From Cytospora piceicola (taxonomy: Eukaryota > Ascomycota > Sordariomycetes > Diaporthales > Cytosporaceae), in assembly GCA_023375675.1 (NCBI GenBank), contig JALQBC010000038.1, forward strand, positions 310,001-374,000: 64,000 bases of DNA. The letters are read 5' to 3'. Positions 1 through 9,976 of this stretch are shown here, piece by piece. The notes beneath the pieces are model-generated. The model was not told the origin of the DNA and made no database searches. It was given only the letters and a program-made list of their open reading frames with translations. Numbering within the stretch: position 1 is the first letter of the stretch; each line of letters begins with the position of its first letter. Made by a program: the position numbers and the translations under genes.

Positions 1-3000
1 ACACCCATCCACCGGTCCGTATGTCGAAGACCTTGCGAAGCTCGTTGTCGGCAGTTTCAACGAAATCGAACATCTCATGGACGAGGGTAACAAGGCTCGA
101 ACAGTCGCCGCCACCAACATGAACGCAACGTCCAGTCGAAGTCATGCTGTCTTCACCCTCATGCTTACACAGAAAAGTGTGGACACCGAGACCAAAATGG
201 AGATGGAGAAGGTCGCCAAGATCAGTCTAGTCGATCTTGCTGGTTCCGAACGAGCAACATCCACAGGAGCCACGGGAGCGCGTTTGAAGGAGGGTGCTGA
301 AATCAACAGGTCGCTATCGACGCTTGGTCGTGTCATTGCTGCCCTCGCGGAAATGTCCACTGGGGGCAAGAAGAAGAAAGGCGCCGCTTCACAGGTTCCA
401 TATCGAGATTCCGTACTTACCTGGCTGTTGAAGGACTCATTAGGTGGAAACAGCATGACTGCAATGATAGCAGCAATCAGTCCTGCTGATATCAATTACG
501 ATGAAACCCTGAGTACGCTACGATATGCCGACTCCGCCAAACGTATCAAGAACCACGCTGTCGTCAACGAGGATGCCAACGCTCGCATGATCCGAGAACT
601 GAAGGAAGAGCTGGCTCTGCTGAGAAGCAAGCTTGGAGGAGGAGCGGGAGGAGGAGGAGGGGGCGCTGTCGGTGGCGGTGCTGGTGGAGTTGCAGTCCCT
701 GCAGATGAGGTGTATGCTGAAGGCACGCCCCTCGAGAAGCAACTTGTCACAATTACCGGATCTGATGGTAGCACGAAAAAGGTCTCGAAAGCTGAAATTG
801 CAGAGCAGTTGAGCCAGAGCGAGAAACTGCTCTCAGACCTTAATCAGACCTGGGAGCAGAAGCTGGCCAAGACCGAAGAGATCCACAAGGAGCGGGAGTC
901 TGCTCTCGAAGAACTCGGTATCAGTATTGAGAAGGGGTTCATCGGTTTGAGCACGCCCAAGAGGATGCCGCATCTGGTCAACCTGTCAGACGACCCGCTC
1001 CTTGCAGAATGTCTCGTTTACAATCTGAAGCCTGGTATCACCACAGTCGGCAATGTAGAAGCGGAGGTCGATAACAGCCTAGGCATAAGGTTGAAGGGAT
1101 CCCGTATCCTGCCGGAGCACTGTCAGTTCGAGAATGGTGCAGATGGCACCGTTACGCTTATACCTATGGAAGGCGCGGCCGTAATGATCAACGGCAAGCG
1201 CATCACCGACCCTCAGCCACTGCATTCCGGATACCGTGTCATCCTTGGTGACTTCCACATATTCAGATTCAACCATCCCACGGAAGCCCTGGCGGAACGC
1301 GCTGAGCGGACCGAAACTCAGAGGCATAGCTTATTGCGACAATCAGTCACGGCCAGCCAGCTGCAGATTCTGGACCGAACGTCACCAACACCCAGCCCGA
1401 GCCCAAGGCTGGGGCCACACGAACGAGGCTGGAGCAAAGGAGGCTCAGATCTTGGGAGCGACAGCCGTTCAGAGTCTCCAGCGCCTCGTGGCCGTGAGAC
1501 AGACTGGTCATTTGCACGACGGGAGGCAGCTGGTGCCATCCTAGGTTCGGACCAGAATTTCTCGAGCCTAACAGATGAGGAACTCAATGCTCTCTTCGAG
1601 GAAGTCCAGCGAGCTCGCGCTGAACGTGTGACCGGAAAGGAAGGTGATGATGACTTGGAATCATTGGCATCATACCCTGTCAGGGAGAAGTACATGTCGA
1701 CCGGCACGATTGACAATTTCTCGCTTGACACGGCCCTCACCATGCCGTCAACTCCAAAACAGGGCGACTCTGATGACAAGATTCGCGATGCTCGCGACGA
1801 GATGCAGGCTCATTTAGAGAAGCAAAAAGAGGAGTTTCGGGAGCAGCTTAAGAGTGCTGAAGCAGCAAATGTAGAGGTTGAGGATATCAAAAGAGAGAAG
1901 GCGCAAATGGAGGAGACGCTAAAAAAGATGAAAGAGGACATGCAAAATCAGCTCGCAATCCAGAAGCGCGACTTTGAAGCCAAGATCGAAAAGTTGGATC
2001 CCTTAAAAAGGCGGAAAGCAAGCCCCAGGTTGTCGGAGGCAGAGATCGAGCTGGGCAAGAAAGTTGTGAAGCACTGGAGAGGTCGCCGTTACGTGCAGAT
2101 GGCCGAATCAGTGCTCCAGCATGCGGCGACTTTGAAAGAGGCTCAGATCATGAGCCAGGAACTCGACGAAAGCGTTGTGTTCCAGTTCTGCGTGGTCGAC
2201 TTCGGGCACAATCTCTGCTCTTCTTACGACATGATCCTCAATGGCGGCGAGTCGGACGACATCGCGCTTGAGCAAGCCATCAAACCCTGTATAGGAGTGC
2301 GAGTGGTCGACTACAAGCACAATATCGTTCATCTCTGGAGCTTGCACAAGTTGCACGATCGCGTCCGCCAAATGCGACAGATGCACCAATACCTGGATCA
2401 ACCAGAGTACGCCCGTCATCTGAGCCTGGACAATCCCTTCGTCGAGACGTGTATGCCTCAGTATACACTGATCGGTGAAGCCGACGTTCCGCTCAAGGCT
2501 GTCTTTGAAAGCCGTGTTCAGGACTTCCACCTGGATGTCCTCTCCCCGCATACCTCTCATGCAATCGGCATCATTAAGCTGTCACTCGAGCCTTCATTAG
2601 CAAGGGCACCATCGAAGTCTCTAAAGTTCAATGTGGTCATGCACGAGATGGTGGGGTTTGCTGAGCGGGAAGGCACTGAGGTTCATGCTCAGCTATTCAT
2701 CCCTGGCATCTCGGAGGAAGACGGCATCACAACTACACAGTTCGTCAAGGACTTCGACGAAGACCCTATCCGCTTCGAAAGTGTTCATAGTATGAACGTA
2801 CCTCTCTCGGCTACTTCTGAAGTTGTCTTGAGAGTAGCGATATTCGCGAAAGCGTCTACCATGCACCTTGATAAACTCCTTAGCTGGGACGATATGCGAG
2901 ATGCTGTGCCTAGCTCGAGGAGCAAGCCTATGACGGCCCGGATCAACGAGTCGCACTTCTACACGGAGGAAAAGCACGACATATTATCCCGTGTCCAGAT

Positions 3001-4891
3001 CCTGGAGATGGACGAGAACGGCGAGTATGTTCCTGTAGAGGTTGCTCAGACGAGTGAACTGGACGGCGGGACCTTCCAGCTGCATCAAGGATTGCAAAGG
3101 CGGTTAACGATCAACCTGACCCACAGCTCCGGTGATGTCCTGCCCTGGGATGATGTGGTGTCAGTTCGTGTTGGCAAGGTTCAGCTGGTGGACTCCGCAG
3201 GGAAAAACCCAGACATGAGTTCTGCCTCGCCTGACATAGCCCTTAAGTTGGCTGCGAAACCTGTCTTCCGGTACAATGCTAATGGCACGCGAAGCATGAC
3301 CATCACTGGGCAGTGGGACTCCAGCTTGCACAATTCCTTGCTGCTTGACCGCACCACCGGGGAGAAGTACCGCGTCCAGATGACGGTCTCTTGGGAGGTT
3401 AGCTCGCCGAAGCTTGCCGAGCCTATGCGCTTCTCTACGAAGGTTTGCTGTCATATCCTATCCCGATCCTTTGTGCGGCAGACCTCCATGTTCTCCGCGC
3501 TGTGGAAAAATGTCCGTTTCGTACATTCCAGCACCGTGGTTTTCACCCTGAAGATGCGGCCAGCACCCATCAAGCGGGTGGGCGACCTCTGGCGCATGAA
3601 CAGCCAGCACGACTACGTCAAGGGCGAGGAGAACCTGACCACGTGGACCCCGCGAGGCGTGTCTCTCATCAGCGACTACATCGGTGCGCGGAAGAAGCGC
3701 AGGCGGATAGCGGAGATCGGCGGCATGCAGAATTTCCTGAGGAAGGTCGGACTGCCGGAGCCGAGGATCGTGGTGACTGAGGAGAGCCATGATGTGGATG
3801 GGATACCGCCGCCGGAGGCGAAGGAGTATGATCTTGATTCGATTGACGAATTGCTGCAATACACTCCTGATGTGACACAAGTGACGGATCCTATGGACTT
3901 GATGCCTCCAGCTGGCGAGCAGCCTGGTGACCAAGAACCGGAGCAACAACCGGGACAGCAGCCGGGGCAGGAGTCTCAGCAGCAGTCGGACCAGGAGTCA
4001 GGTCAAGATTCGGAGCAAGAAGAAGCGCAAGATGAGACGCAAGAGCCGGAGCAGGCAAACCAGGATGACGAGGAGGCAGCGGTACCTCAGCTGCCAGAAG
4101 AACCTAGTCCACCAAAACCTCCAAAGTCGGAATACACCGAACACGAAGCACTCGTCTTGGAACGATGTCTCAAGCTTTGGAGAAGCTATCCCGACCCCCT
4201 CGACCAGATCTTGAGCGAAGGGAATATTAAGCCTCCCGCGGACGGCGACCCCGAGACACCCGCTCCACCTGACCTTGTCGCGAGTATCATCCGTGTTCCC
4301 AAAAACCCAACTGTCCTCAGGGGCGGCTACCTTCTCGTCCCCAGCAGTGACGCGACGCGCTGGATCAAACGATTCGTGGAACTGCGTCGACCGTATCTCC
4401 ACGTTCACAATGTCACAGACGGGGAAGAGGTCGCCATTGTCAGCCTGCGTAACTCTCGGGTTGACAGCCAACCTGGCATCCTTGGTCTACTGAACGGCGA
4501 CGATGACGACGACGGAGGCATGGATATGAACGGCGCCCTGACCACATCACCACCACAGCTATCACCGGCACAGGACGGCGACAGGCACGGTCACCATAGA
4601 AGTTCTTCCGGCCGCATGATCTCCAGTATCGTCGGCACGATGAACGGCAACGGCTCCGCGGCTCAAACTAGGACAAAGAGGGTAACCGCGGGTCTCGCGA
4701 AGCTGTCCAGCAGGCTGCAGGCGGGCGTGTTTGCCATCTACGGGACGGACAACACATGGCTATTTGCGGCGAGGTCGGAGCGTGACAAGCTTGATTGGAT
4801 ATTCAAGATCGATCAGAGCTATTTCTCGTCGAGCAGTGTGAGCCCGGATGACACAGGGGCTAATAGTCCGGGTCTGGGGTACCAAACCTAG
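1..4891 (+). CDS. Kinesin-3 family motor (Unc-104/KIF1-like), 5' partial
   Basis: Plus-end-directed microtubule motor expected to carry vesicles or early endosomes. The reading frame is open from base 2 to the TAG at 4889-4891 (1629 residues visible); the N-terminal half of the motor lies outside the window. Visible in order: the end of the motor domain with switch I (NATSSRSH) and switch II (LVDLAGSE, near bases 226-249); a glycine run after the neck; an FHA domain at about residues 340-420 (starting near TTVGN, with ILPEHCQF); a coiled coil rich in K/E (bases 1790-1990); the KIF1B/DUF3694-type middle region; a Q/E/P-rich linker (about 3915-4090); and a C-terminal PH domain (about 4310-4820) for phosphoinositide membrane binding. 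This domain order is diagnostic of the Unc-104/KIF1 group. No intron is seen in this part. In the PH domain a D/H-rich insert separates its two halves. Confidence 0.95.
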   Translation, partial: HPSTGPYVEDLAKLVVGSFNEIEHLMDEGNKARTVAATNMNATSSRSHAVFTLMLTQKSVDTETKMEMEKVAKISLVDLAGSERATSTGATGARLKEGAEINRSLSTLGRVIAALAEMSTGGKKKKGAASQVPYRDSVLTWLLKDSLGGNSMTAMIAAISPADINYDETLSTLRYADSAKRIKNHAVVNEDANARMIRELKEELALLRSKLGGGAGGGGGGAVGGGAGGVAVPADEVYAEGTPLEKQLVTITGSDGSTKKVSKAEIAEQLSQSEKLLSDLNQTWEQKLAKTEEIHKERESALEELGISIEKGFIGLSTPKRMPHLVNLSDDPLLAECLVYNLKPGITTVGNVEAEVDNSLGIRLKGSRILPEHCQFENGADGTVTLIPMEGAAVMINGKRITDPQPLHSGYRVILGDFHIFRFNHPTEALAERAERTETQRHSLLRQSVTASQLQILDRTSPTPSPSPRLGPHERGWSKGGSDLGSDSRSESPAPRGRETDWSFARREAAGAILGSDQNFSSLTDEELNALFEEVQRARAERVTGKEGDDDLESLASYPVREKYMSTGTIDNFSLDTALTMPSTPKQGDSDDKIRDARDEMQAHLEKQKEEFREQLKSAEAANVEVEDIKREKAQMEETLKKMKEDMQNQLAIQKRDFEAKIEKLDPLKRRKASPRLSEAEIELGKKVVKHWRGRRYVQMAESVLQHAATLKEAQIMSQELDESVVFQFCVVDFGHNLCSSYDMILNGGESDDIALEQAIKPCIGVRVVDYKHNIVHLWSLHKLHDRVRQMRQMHQYLDQPEYARHLSLDNPFVETCMPQYTLIGEADVPLKAVFESRVQDFHLDVLSPHTSHAIGIIKLSLEPSLARAPSKSLKFNVVMHEMVGFAEREGTEVHAQLFIPGISEEDGITTTQFVKDFDEDPIRFESVHSMNVPLSATSEVVLRVAIFAKASTMHLDKLLSWDDMRDAVPSSRSKPMTARINESHFYTEEKHDILSRVQILEMDENGEYVPVEVAQTSELDGGTFQLHQGLQRRLTINLTHSSGDVLPWDDVVSVRVGKVQLVDSAGKNPDMSSASPDIALKLAAKPVFRYNANGTRSMTITGQWDSSLHNSLLLDRTTGEKYRVQMTVSWEVSSPKLAEPMRFSTKVCCHILSRSFVRQTSMFSALWKNVRFVHSSTVVFTLKMRPAPIKRVGDLWRMNSQHDYVKGEENLTTWTPRGVSLISDYIGARKKRRRIAEIGGMQNFLRKVGLPEPRIVVTEESHDVDGIPPPEAKEYDLDSIDELLQYTPDVTQVTDPMDLMPPAGEQPGDQEPEQQPGQQPGQESQQQSDQESGQDSEQEEAQDETQEPEQANQDDEEAAVPQLPEEPSPPKPPKSEYTEHEALVLERCLKLWRSYPDPLDQILSEGNIKPPADGDPETPAPPDLVASIIRVPKNPTVLRGGYLLVPSSDATRWIKRFVELRRPYLHVHNVTDGEEVAIVSLRNSRVDSQPGILGLLNGDDDDDGGMDMNGALTTSPPQLSPAQDGDRHGHHRSSSGRMISSIVGTMNGNGSAAQTRTKRVTAGLAKLSSRLQAGVFAIYGTDNTWLFAARSERDKLDWIFKIDQSYFSSSSVSPDDTGANSPGLGYQT

Positions 4892-5376
4892 TTCGCCGTC
4901 TCTTCGCTATGAAGCTATGACATGTACGGTCTGTTTTTGGTGACAACCTGCGCACTTGGTACTGGGTTGCTAAGAGGTCCAGCACCAACCTGCAATATTT
5001 TCTTTGTCTTGCCCTTTCCTGCTTGACCGCGACGTCATGTATTTATATAGATTATACCCATACTCCCTTTCTTCTTATTACGGACATGTCTACAAGAATG
5101 GAAATAGAAGACCACGGTGGCGCCCGCGTAGAGATAACTCGATAAAAAGGGGAAGGGGGAGGAAGTACAGGATACCCGGCTGAACTCCCGCATTCGATGA
5201 TGGATGGGGGAGGCCGCAATATTTGATTTTCGGTTTGAATTAATCAGGCATAGGCTACTTAGATAGCCGGTTGGGTATTCTACTCAGGATGACCGATGAC
5301 CTATGGAATGATTAGGAATCTACGTATATCGGAAACGTGCTCCTTTTCTATTTAGCTGTGTCATTATGCTCTCATT
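4892..5376. other. Spacer between convergent genes
   Basis: This is the 3' flanking sequence shared by the convergent kinesin and GH127 genes. It contains T-rich and A-rich stretches suitable for 3' end formation. I see no coding sequence or repeat in it. Confidence 0.6.
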
Positions 5377-7555
5377 CTATGGCCTCAGCAATCCAACCCT
5401 CATGTGCCCTCTTCCGCCTCTATTCGCCCTCAGATAATACGGCACAAACACCAACTCCCTCGCCTCGCCCTTCTCTTCTCCCATAGCAGGCCCAGTTAAT
5501 GACCACTCCCCAACCTTTCTGGTCCAACCCCTCGCACGCAGCGCAATGTACCTCTCACCGTCCCACTCCCTCTCCTCCTCCGTTACGGGCGCCTTGTCGT
5601 CGAGCACCACGTCCTTGAAGTGGTTCTCCTCCCACTCGTTATCCACATCCTCGACGCAGTACACCACCGGGCCCCGGGCGAGGCTCAGCGTGTGCTGGTT
5701 CGTGTACGGGTGCGGCGCGACGAAGCGCGGCTCGAAACCGTGGACCGCGAGGGAGAAGGAGGGGTTGGACGCGACGTACGAGGGGGAGAGGACGAGGTAG
5801 CCGGCCTCGAGAGCTGCTGGGGCGGAGGAGGAGGGCGAGGGCGTGAGGGTGTAGTTCCCGCCTGACCAGGAGGGGATGCGCAGGCGTATGGTCGTCTGCA
5901 GAGGCCTGGCATGGTGGGATATGGGGAGTGTTGGGGGCGTCGACAATGTGAACATGATGTTGCCTTCCCAGGGCCAGTTGCTCTTTTGCTCAAGAACCAC
6001 TGGTCGTCGCTTTTCGGTCTTGAATTCGAGCCTCGCGGTTGTGTACAGATGGACGTTGATATAGACTCTCTCAATACCGTTATCGTCATCGGCAGCGGCG
6101 GCGGGATTGGCGGCGCTGCTGCCGAAGTGCCAAAGGTACCCGCCTAGACTGCCAAATAGCCTGCTTACATTGGGCGGGCAGCAGGAACACTCGAACCATT
6201 CCTCCCGCCGCGACAAGTGGCCCGGGCAGCTGGCGAGGTAGTTCTCGTAGGTGAAGGACTTGCCGGACGAGGACATGGAGCCCATCACGGTGTTGTAGAG
6301 GCACAGCTCCATGACGTCGGCGTAGCGGGATTCCGGGGAGAGGTAGAGGAGCCGCTCAGCGAGCATCATCGCCCCGATGGAGGCGCACGTCTCGGCGTAG
6401 CAGCCGCCCTCGTCTGGAGCCTGAGGAAGGAAGTAGTCGATGCCAAAGCCCTCCCATTGAGCGGACGAGCCGACGGACCCGGTGAGGTACATCTTCTTGT
6501 CGACCATGTTTACCCAGAGCCGGCGCAGGGCTGCGAGCCAGTCCTCTGCGTTGGAGAGGGGTTGTGTCCCGTCTTTGTGCAGGCACACGAGATCTGCGAC
6601 GCCGGTGAGGAGATACGTGACCCGTACGGCGTGGCCCTCGACGGACTCTTGCTCGAGGATGGGCTTGTGGGCCTGGCAGTACCAGTAGTCGCGGGACATG
6701 GGATACGAGTTCGGCCTCTTGTGGGCTTCGTCGCCCCGGCGGTCCATCTCCCAGTCGTAATAATGCTTTCCATCCTGCCCGGTTGGGTTGCCACGCTCGG
6801 CGAGGAAGAACCTGGCCAGCTCATAGGCCTTGATGTCACCTGTGTTCCTGTACAGGCGCAGCAGAGCGAGCTCGATTTCCGGGTGGCCCGGGTACGCTTT
6901 CCTTTGATTCTGGCCTGGTCCGAAGGTGGCGTGCATGAGGTGGACGTACTTAGTCATTATGTCCAGGAAGTCATTGGTCTTGTAGTGATCATGGTGTGCG
7001 ATGGCGGCCTCGATGAGGTGCCCGGCGTTGTACCTGGAGACTTTGTCAGTTGCTTGGATCGGTATTCATGTCTGGTACTGAGGGGACTGACATCTCATGC
7101 ATATCCCTGATGTTTGTCCACCGTTTCCCCGGTTCGACCAGGATGTAGTGAAGGTTCAGATACCCATCCTCCATCTGAGCGGACCTTATCGTCTCCACAA
7201 TGTGTTTAACGGCTTGGTCAAGCTCGGCGTCGTACTGTTCGTTCAGAGAGTATATTGCGCCCTCCATCCACTTGCCGAGGTCGGAATCCCAGAACAAATG
7301 CGGTGGAACTGGCCAGGCCCTGTGGTCGTCGTATATCGGATGCCATTTCAGCTTGAAACAGTCGTAACGTCCGGTGCTCTTGAGGAGGCCCAATTGGAAC
7401 TGAAGAGTAACGGTGGAGATAGCCTTCCTCGTCGACGATAGGATGGATGGGCCATGGAAGGTGGTATGAGTGTAAGTGCTCTGAGGGTTTGAATTTGCTG
7501 GGCGAGTGTCTTGAGGGGAACTTTCCCTTGATAGTAGACCAAGATCGATACGCAT
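5377..7555 (-). CDS. GH127-type beta-L-arabinofuranosidase-like protein (DUF1680)
   Basis: Two exons, 7555-7092 and 7033-5377, with a 58-base intron (7091-7034, GTCAGT...CAG), give 706 residues. The sequence follows the fungal GH127/DUF1680 pattern: TLQFQLGLLKSTGRYD near the N-terminus, HLFWDSDLGKWMEGA, RWTNIRDMHEM joined across the intron to YNAGHLIEAA, then the (alpha/alpha)6 barrel and a beta-rich C-terminus. The likely zinc/cysteine active site is present: CYAETC supplies the Glu and first Cys, and ECSCCPPN supplies the Cys pair that includes the family nucleophile. There is no clear signal peptide, so it is probably intracellular. Family members remove beta-L-arabinofuranose residues; the real substrate is unknown. 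The first in-frame ATG (7555) was chosen, but the first 25-30 residues are poorly conserved, so an additional upstream exon is possible. Confidence 0.9.
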
Positions 7556-8285
7556 GGTGAAGTCAGACTTACAACCATCTATTTTAGATGGGTAGGAACC
7601 GCTCGAGAATAATACTAAAGATGCAAGTCAATTCCAGGAGGCCGTATTGATCTCTTAGGAGACCAGGAGACCAACAGACTTATCGGATAGATAAGTGAGC
7701 CAAGGCATGAGAGGGCGGGGTACAGGCACAGCTAATGCCCCATCAGGGGCAGCTCAGGCCCGGGATATAGTCAGAGTTTCCTCGGCTCCGGACAACAGAT
7801 AGTTTCCCTCGGCTTCCAGATACACAAGGAGTCTTGCAGTGTCTTTGGGTATATATGAACGAGCCCTGCTGCCGACGACTTTACATGTAGCAGGGTGAGC
7901 ACTATACGAAAGCTCCAGTCCCCCTCGCCGGACTTGAATGATATCAAGACAAAGGGAGCCGAATGGAGTTCTCTGGTCTATTCCGTGCATAAGTATCCTG
8001 TGAATTGTTGTCTTCTGGGCGTACTCCTTGATCCACTGGGATATTGTCGTGAGGGACTCGCAGTGAGCTTATATAGATCCACCGTCATAATGGGACCGGC
8101 TCAGTCGACCTGGAGCGGGGGGTAGTAGGCGACGAGCCCTCGAGCGTCAGCACATTGTCATAAATAATATGGTTGGTAAGAACTCCTCGATTCGTTTCAA
8201 TGATAAAAGTAACGCAACATCAAAATACCCACCCCCCCCCAATCCCTCAACGCCTTATGACCTGGAAGGTGAGCAATATCGGCGA
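7556..8285. other. Spacer upstream of GH127 gene
   Basis: This holds the promoter side of the GH127 gene and the 3' flank of the DUF92 gene. A run of C lies at about 8230-8239. No convincing coding sequence is seen. Confidence 0.5.
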
Positions 8286-9495
8286 TCAGATCTTGAGGAT
8301 ATCCTGCATAGACTCTCCCCAGTACCAAGACGCAATAACCATAGACCCCAAGCTCATAGAAAACGCCATTATGAAGTTGACATCGTTATTGTCAAGTATG
8401 TCCCAACCGGACTCGGCAACCCTCGAGGCCTTCTCAACACTGTCTGCGGAGGCAGCTATCTTCTCCACAACCCCTGTGCCATCTGACAGCTTCTTGTGCC
8501 CCGATTTGTCGGTAGGAGAGGAGATAAGCACGCGCTCGCCACCCTCTCCTTCGACAATCTTGCCGCTTCGAACATCTCTCACACTGCGCTGGAAAATGGC
8601 ACCGAGGAAGGAGTCCAACACACTTCCAAGTGCGCCCCAGATTGTAAGGCCGAACATCAATATGTTTCTCTGCGGCTGTGTCCAGGCCGGGCCACCACCC
8701 AGCTGCCCGGCCGTCTGGGCATTGCAAAACGGAACGAAGAACACGGACGTGGTCACGATAATCATGCTACCCAGAAGCCCCGCGGCGAGACCCGTGAGCG
8801 TGACACCACCGTTAGTACCCGGCGGGACCTTGCGAAATGTAGGCGACGTGATCAGTCTCGGCGAGCCTTTGGCTAGGATCCCGAGCTCCGAGGAAAATGT
8901 ATCGGCCGCGACGGCAGCGTAGTTCGCGATTATACCAATGACGAGAAGGTCACCGCCCCATGCATAGCAGAAGGAGCCGTCGGGGATTGCCTGGTGTTCG
9001 GCAACGGATGCCACCCGTTGTCGGAGCTGGTAGGCATGGAGGAGGGACAGGATCGAGGCGACCAGGGAGTTCGCGAACACTGTAACGCAGCGGCATGGTA
9101 AGCTCCTGTCATGAACAGTCATGTATATCAGGCGGATGCTTACCCTGAACATGGTTTCGGGGCCCTTCTCCCCCCGATGAGCCCTTGGAGGCCATAGTCA
9201 ACCTGGCTTTGACATCCTCTTTGACCTGTGAGGACATGTGAAGTCAGCTTACATGGCTGGGCCGAGTTAGAGGATATGGGATACATAGCCAGATACTTAC
9301 ATGGGTCACTCTCGTTCCAGCCAGAAAGAATACGCAAAGTAGAACAAAAGGCAGGTTCCAAGGATGAACAGCATGGGCGATGCCGGTAAGAGTTGCTGCA
9401 ACAAGACCTCCGGTCGTCAGTGACTTCTTGGAGTATGCCCGGTAGATCATCAGCCCTAAGGCTGGGCCTGCATAGATAGGCTTCATGTTGTGCAC
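8286..9495 (-). CDS. TMEM19/DUF92 family integral membrane protein
   Basis: Three exons (9495-9301, 9225-9144, 9079-8286) with canonical GT-AG introns of 75 and 64 bases encode 356 residues. Signature DUF92 motifs are visible: an N-terminal hydrophobic segment followed by KKSLTTGGLVAATLTG; AADTFSSELGIL; SPRLITSPTFRKVPPGTNGG followed by VTLTGLAAGLLGS; and WGALGSVLDSFLGAIFQRS. Several membrane spans are evident, and the last sits near the C-terminus (NFIMAFSMSLGSMVIASWYW). Family members are multi-pass membrane proteins; plant and bacterial relatives act on lipid-type phosphates, but the role of the fungal protein is not established. It is divergent from the polymerase gene at 9977 and shares a 481-base intergenic region with it. 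Joining CAG-G to TG-TTC at the second intron restores the frame exactly. Confidence 0.92.
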
Positions 9496-9976
9496 GTGGC
9501 CTTTGAGTTGGATAGTTGAACCTGGGGAGTAAGAAAGACTCGCGATCGAATGGTCCAGAGGGTCAGATGGAGGAAGGTTTCAAAGTGCGTTGGTTAATGG
9601 GAACACAGAAAGTGTCACATGCAGGTGAACAGAGCTCTATGCCTCAGAGCTTGGAGGGGGGGTGTCTAATTGTCAGGGTTACGGACATGTGGTAGACGTA
9701 GAAAGAAGCGGGGGGGGGGGGGTCTCGAGAGGTTGAACTACGCTTGGTCCCGCTTACACATGCAAAAGTTAAATGCTTAGATCCCTGCAGCAACCCCACG
9801 TCAATAAACGCGTCCATCCAGACGCGTCTGCTAAATTGATTCTCGAATCCGCATACGACGACTAGTAGACCAAATCACGATAAGGCAACATACGCATCAG
9901 TGACCGTCATAAATCGAATTCCTGGGCGCTTCTGAATTTGGAAAGAGCTACAGACACGTCCAAATTAACAGCAACC
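9496..9976. promoter_or_regulatory. Divergent promoter region, DUF92 gene and DPB2
   Basis: This 481-base region separates two divergently transcribed genes, so it must contain both promoters. A run of G (about 9711-9722) is the only distinctive element. No TATA box was convincingly placed. Confidence 0.45.
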
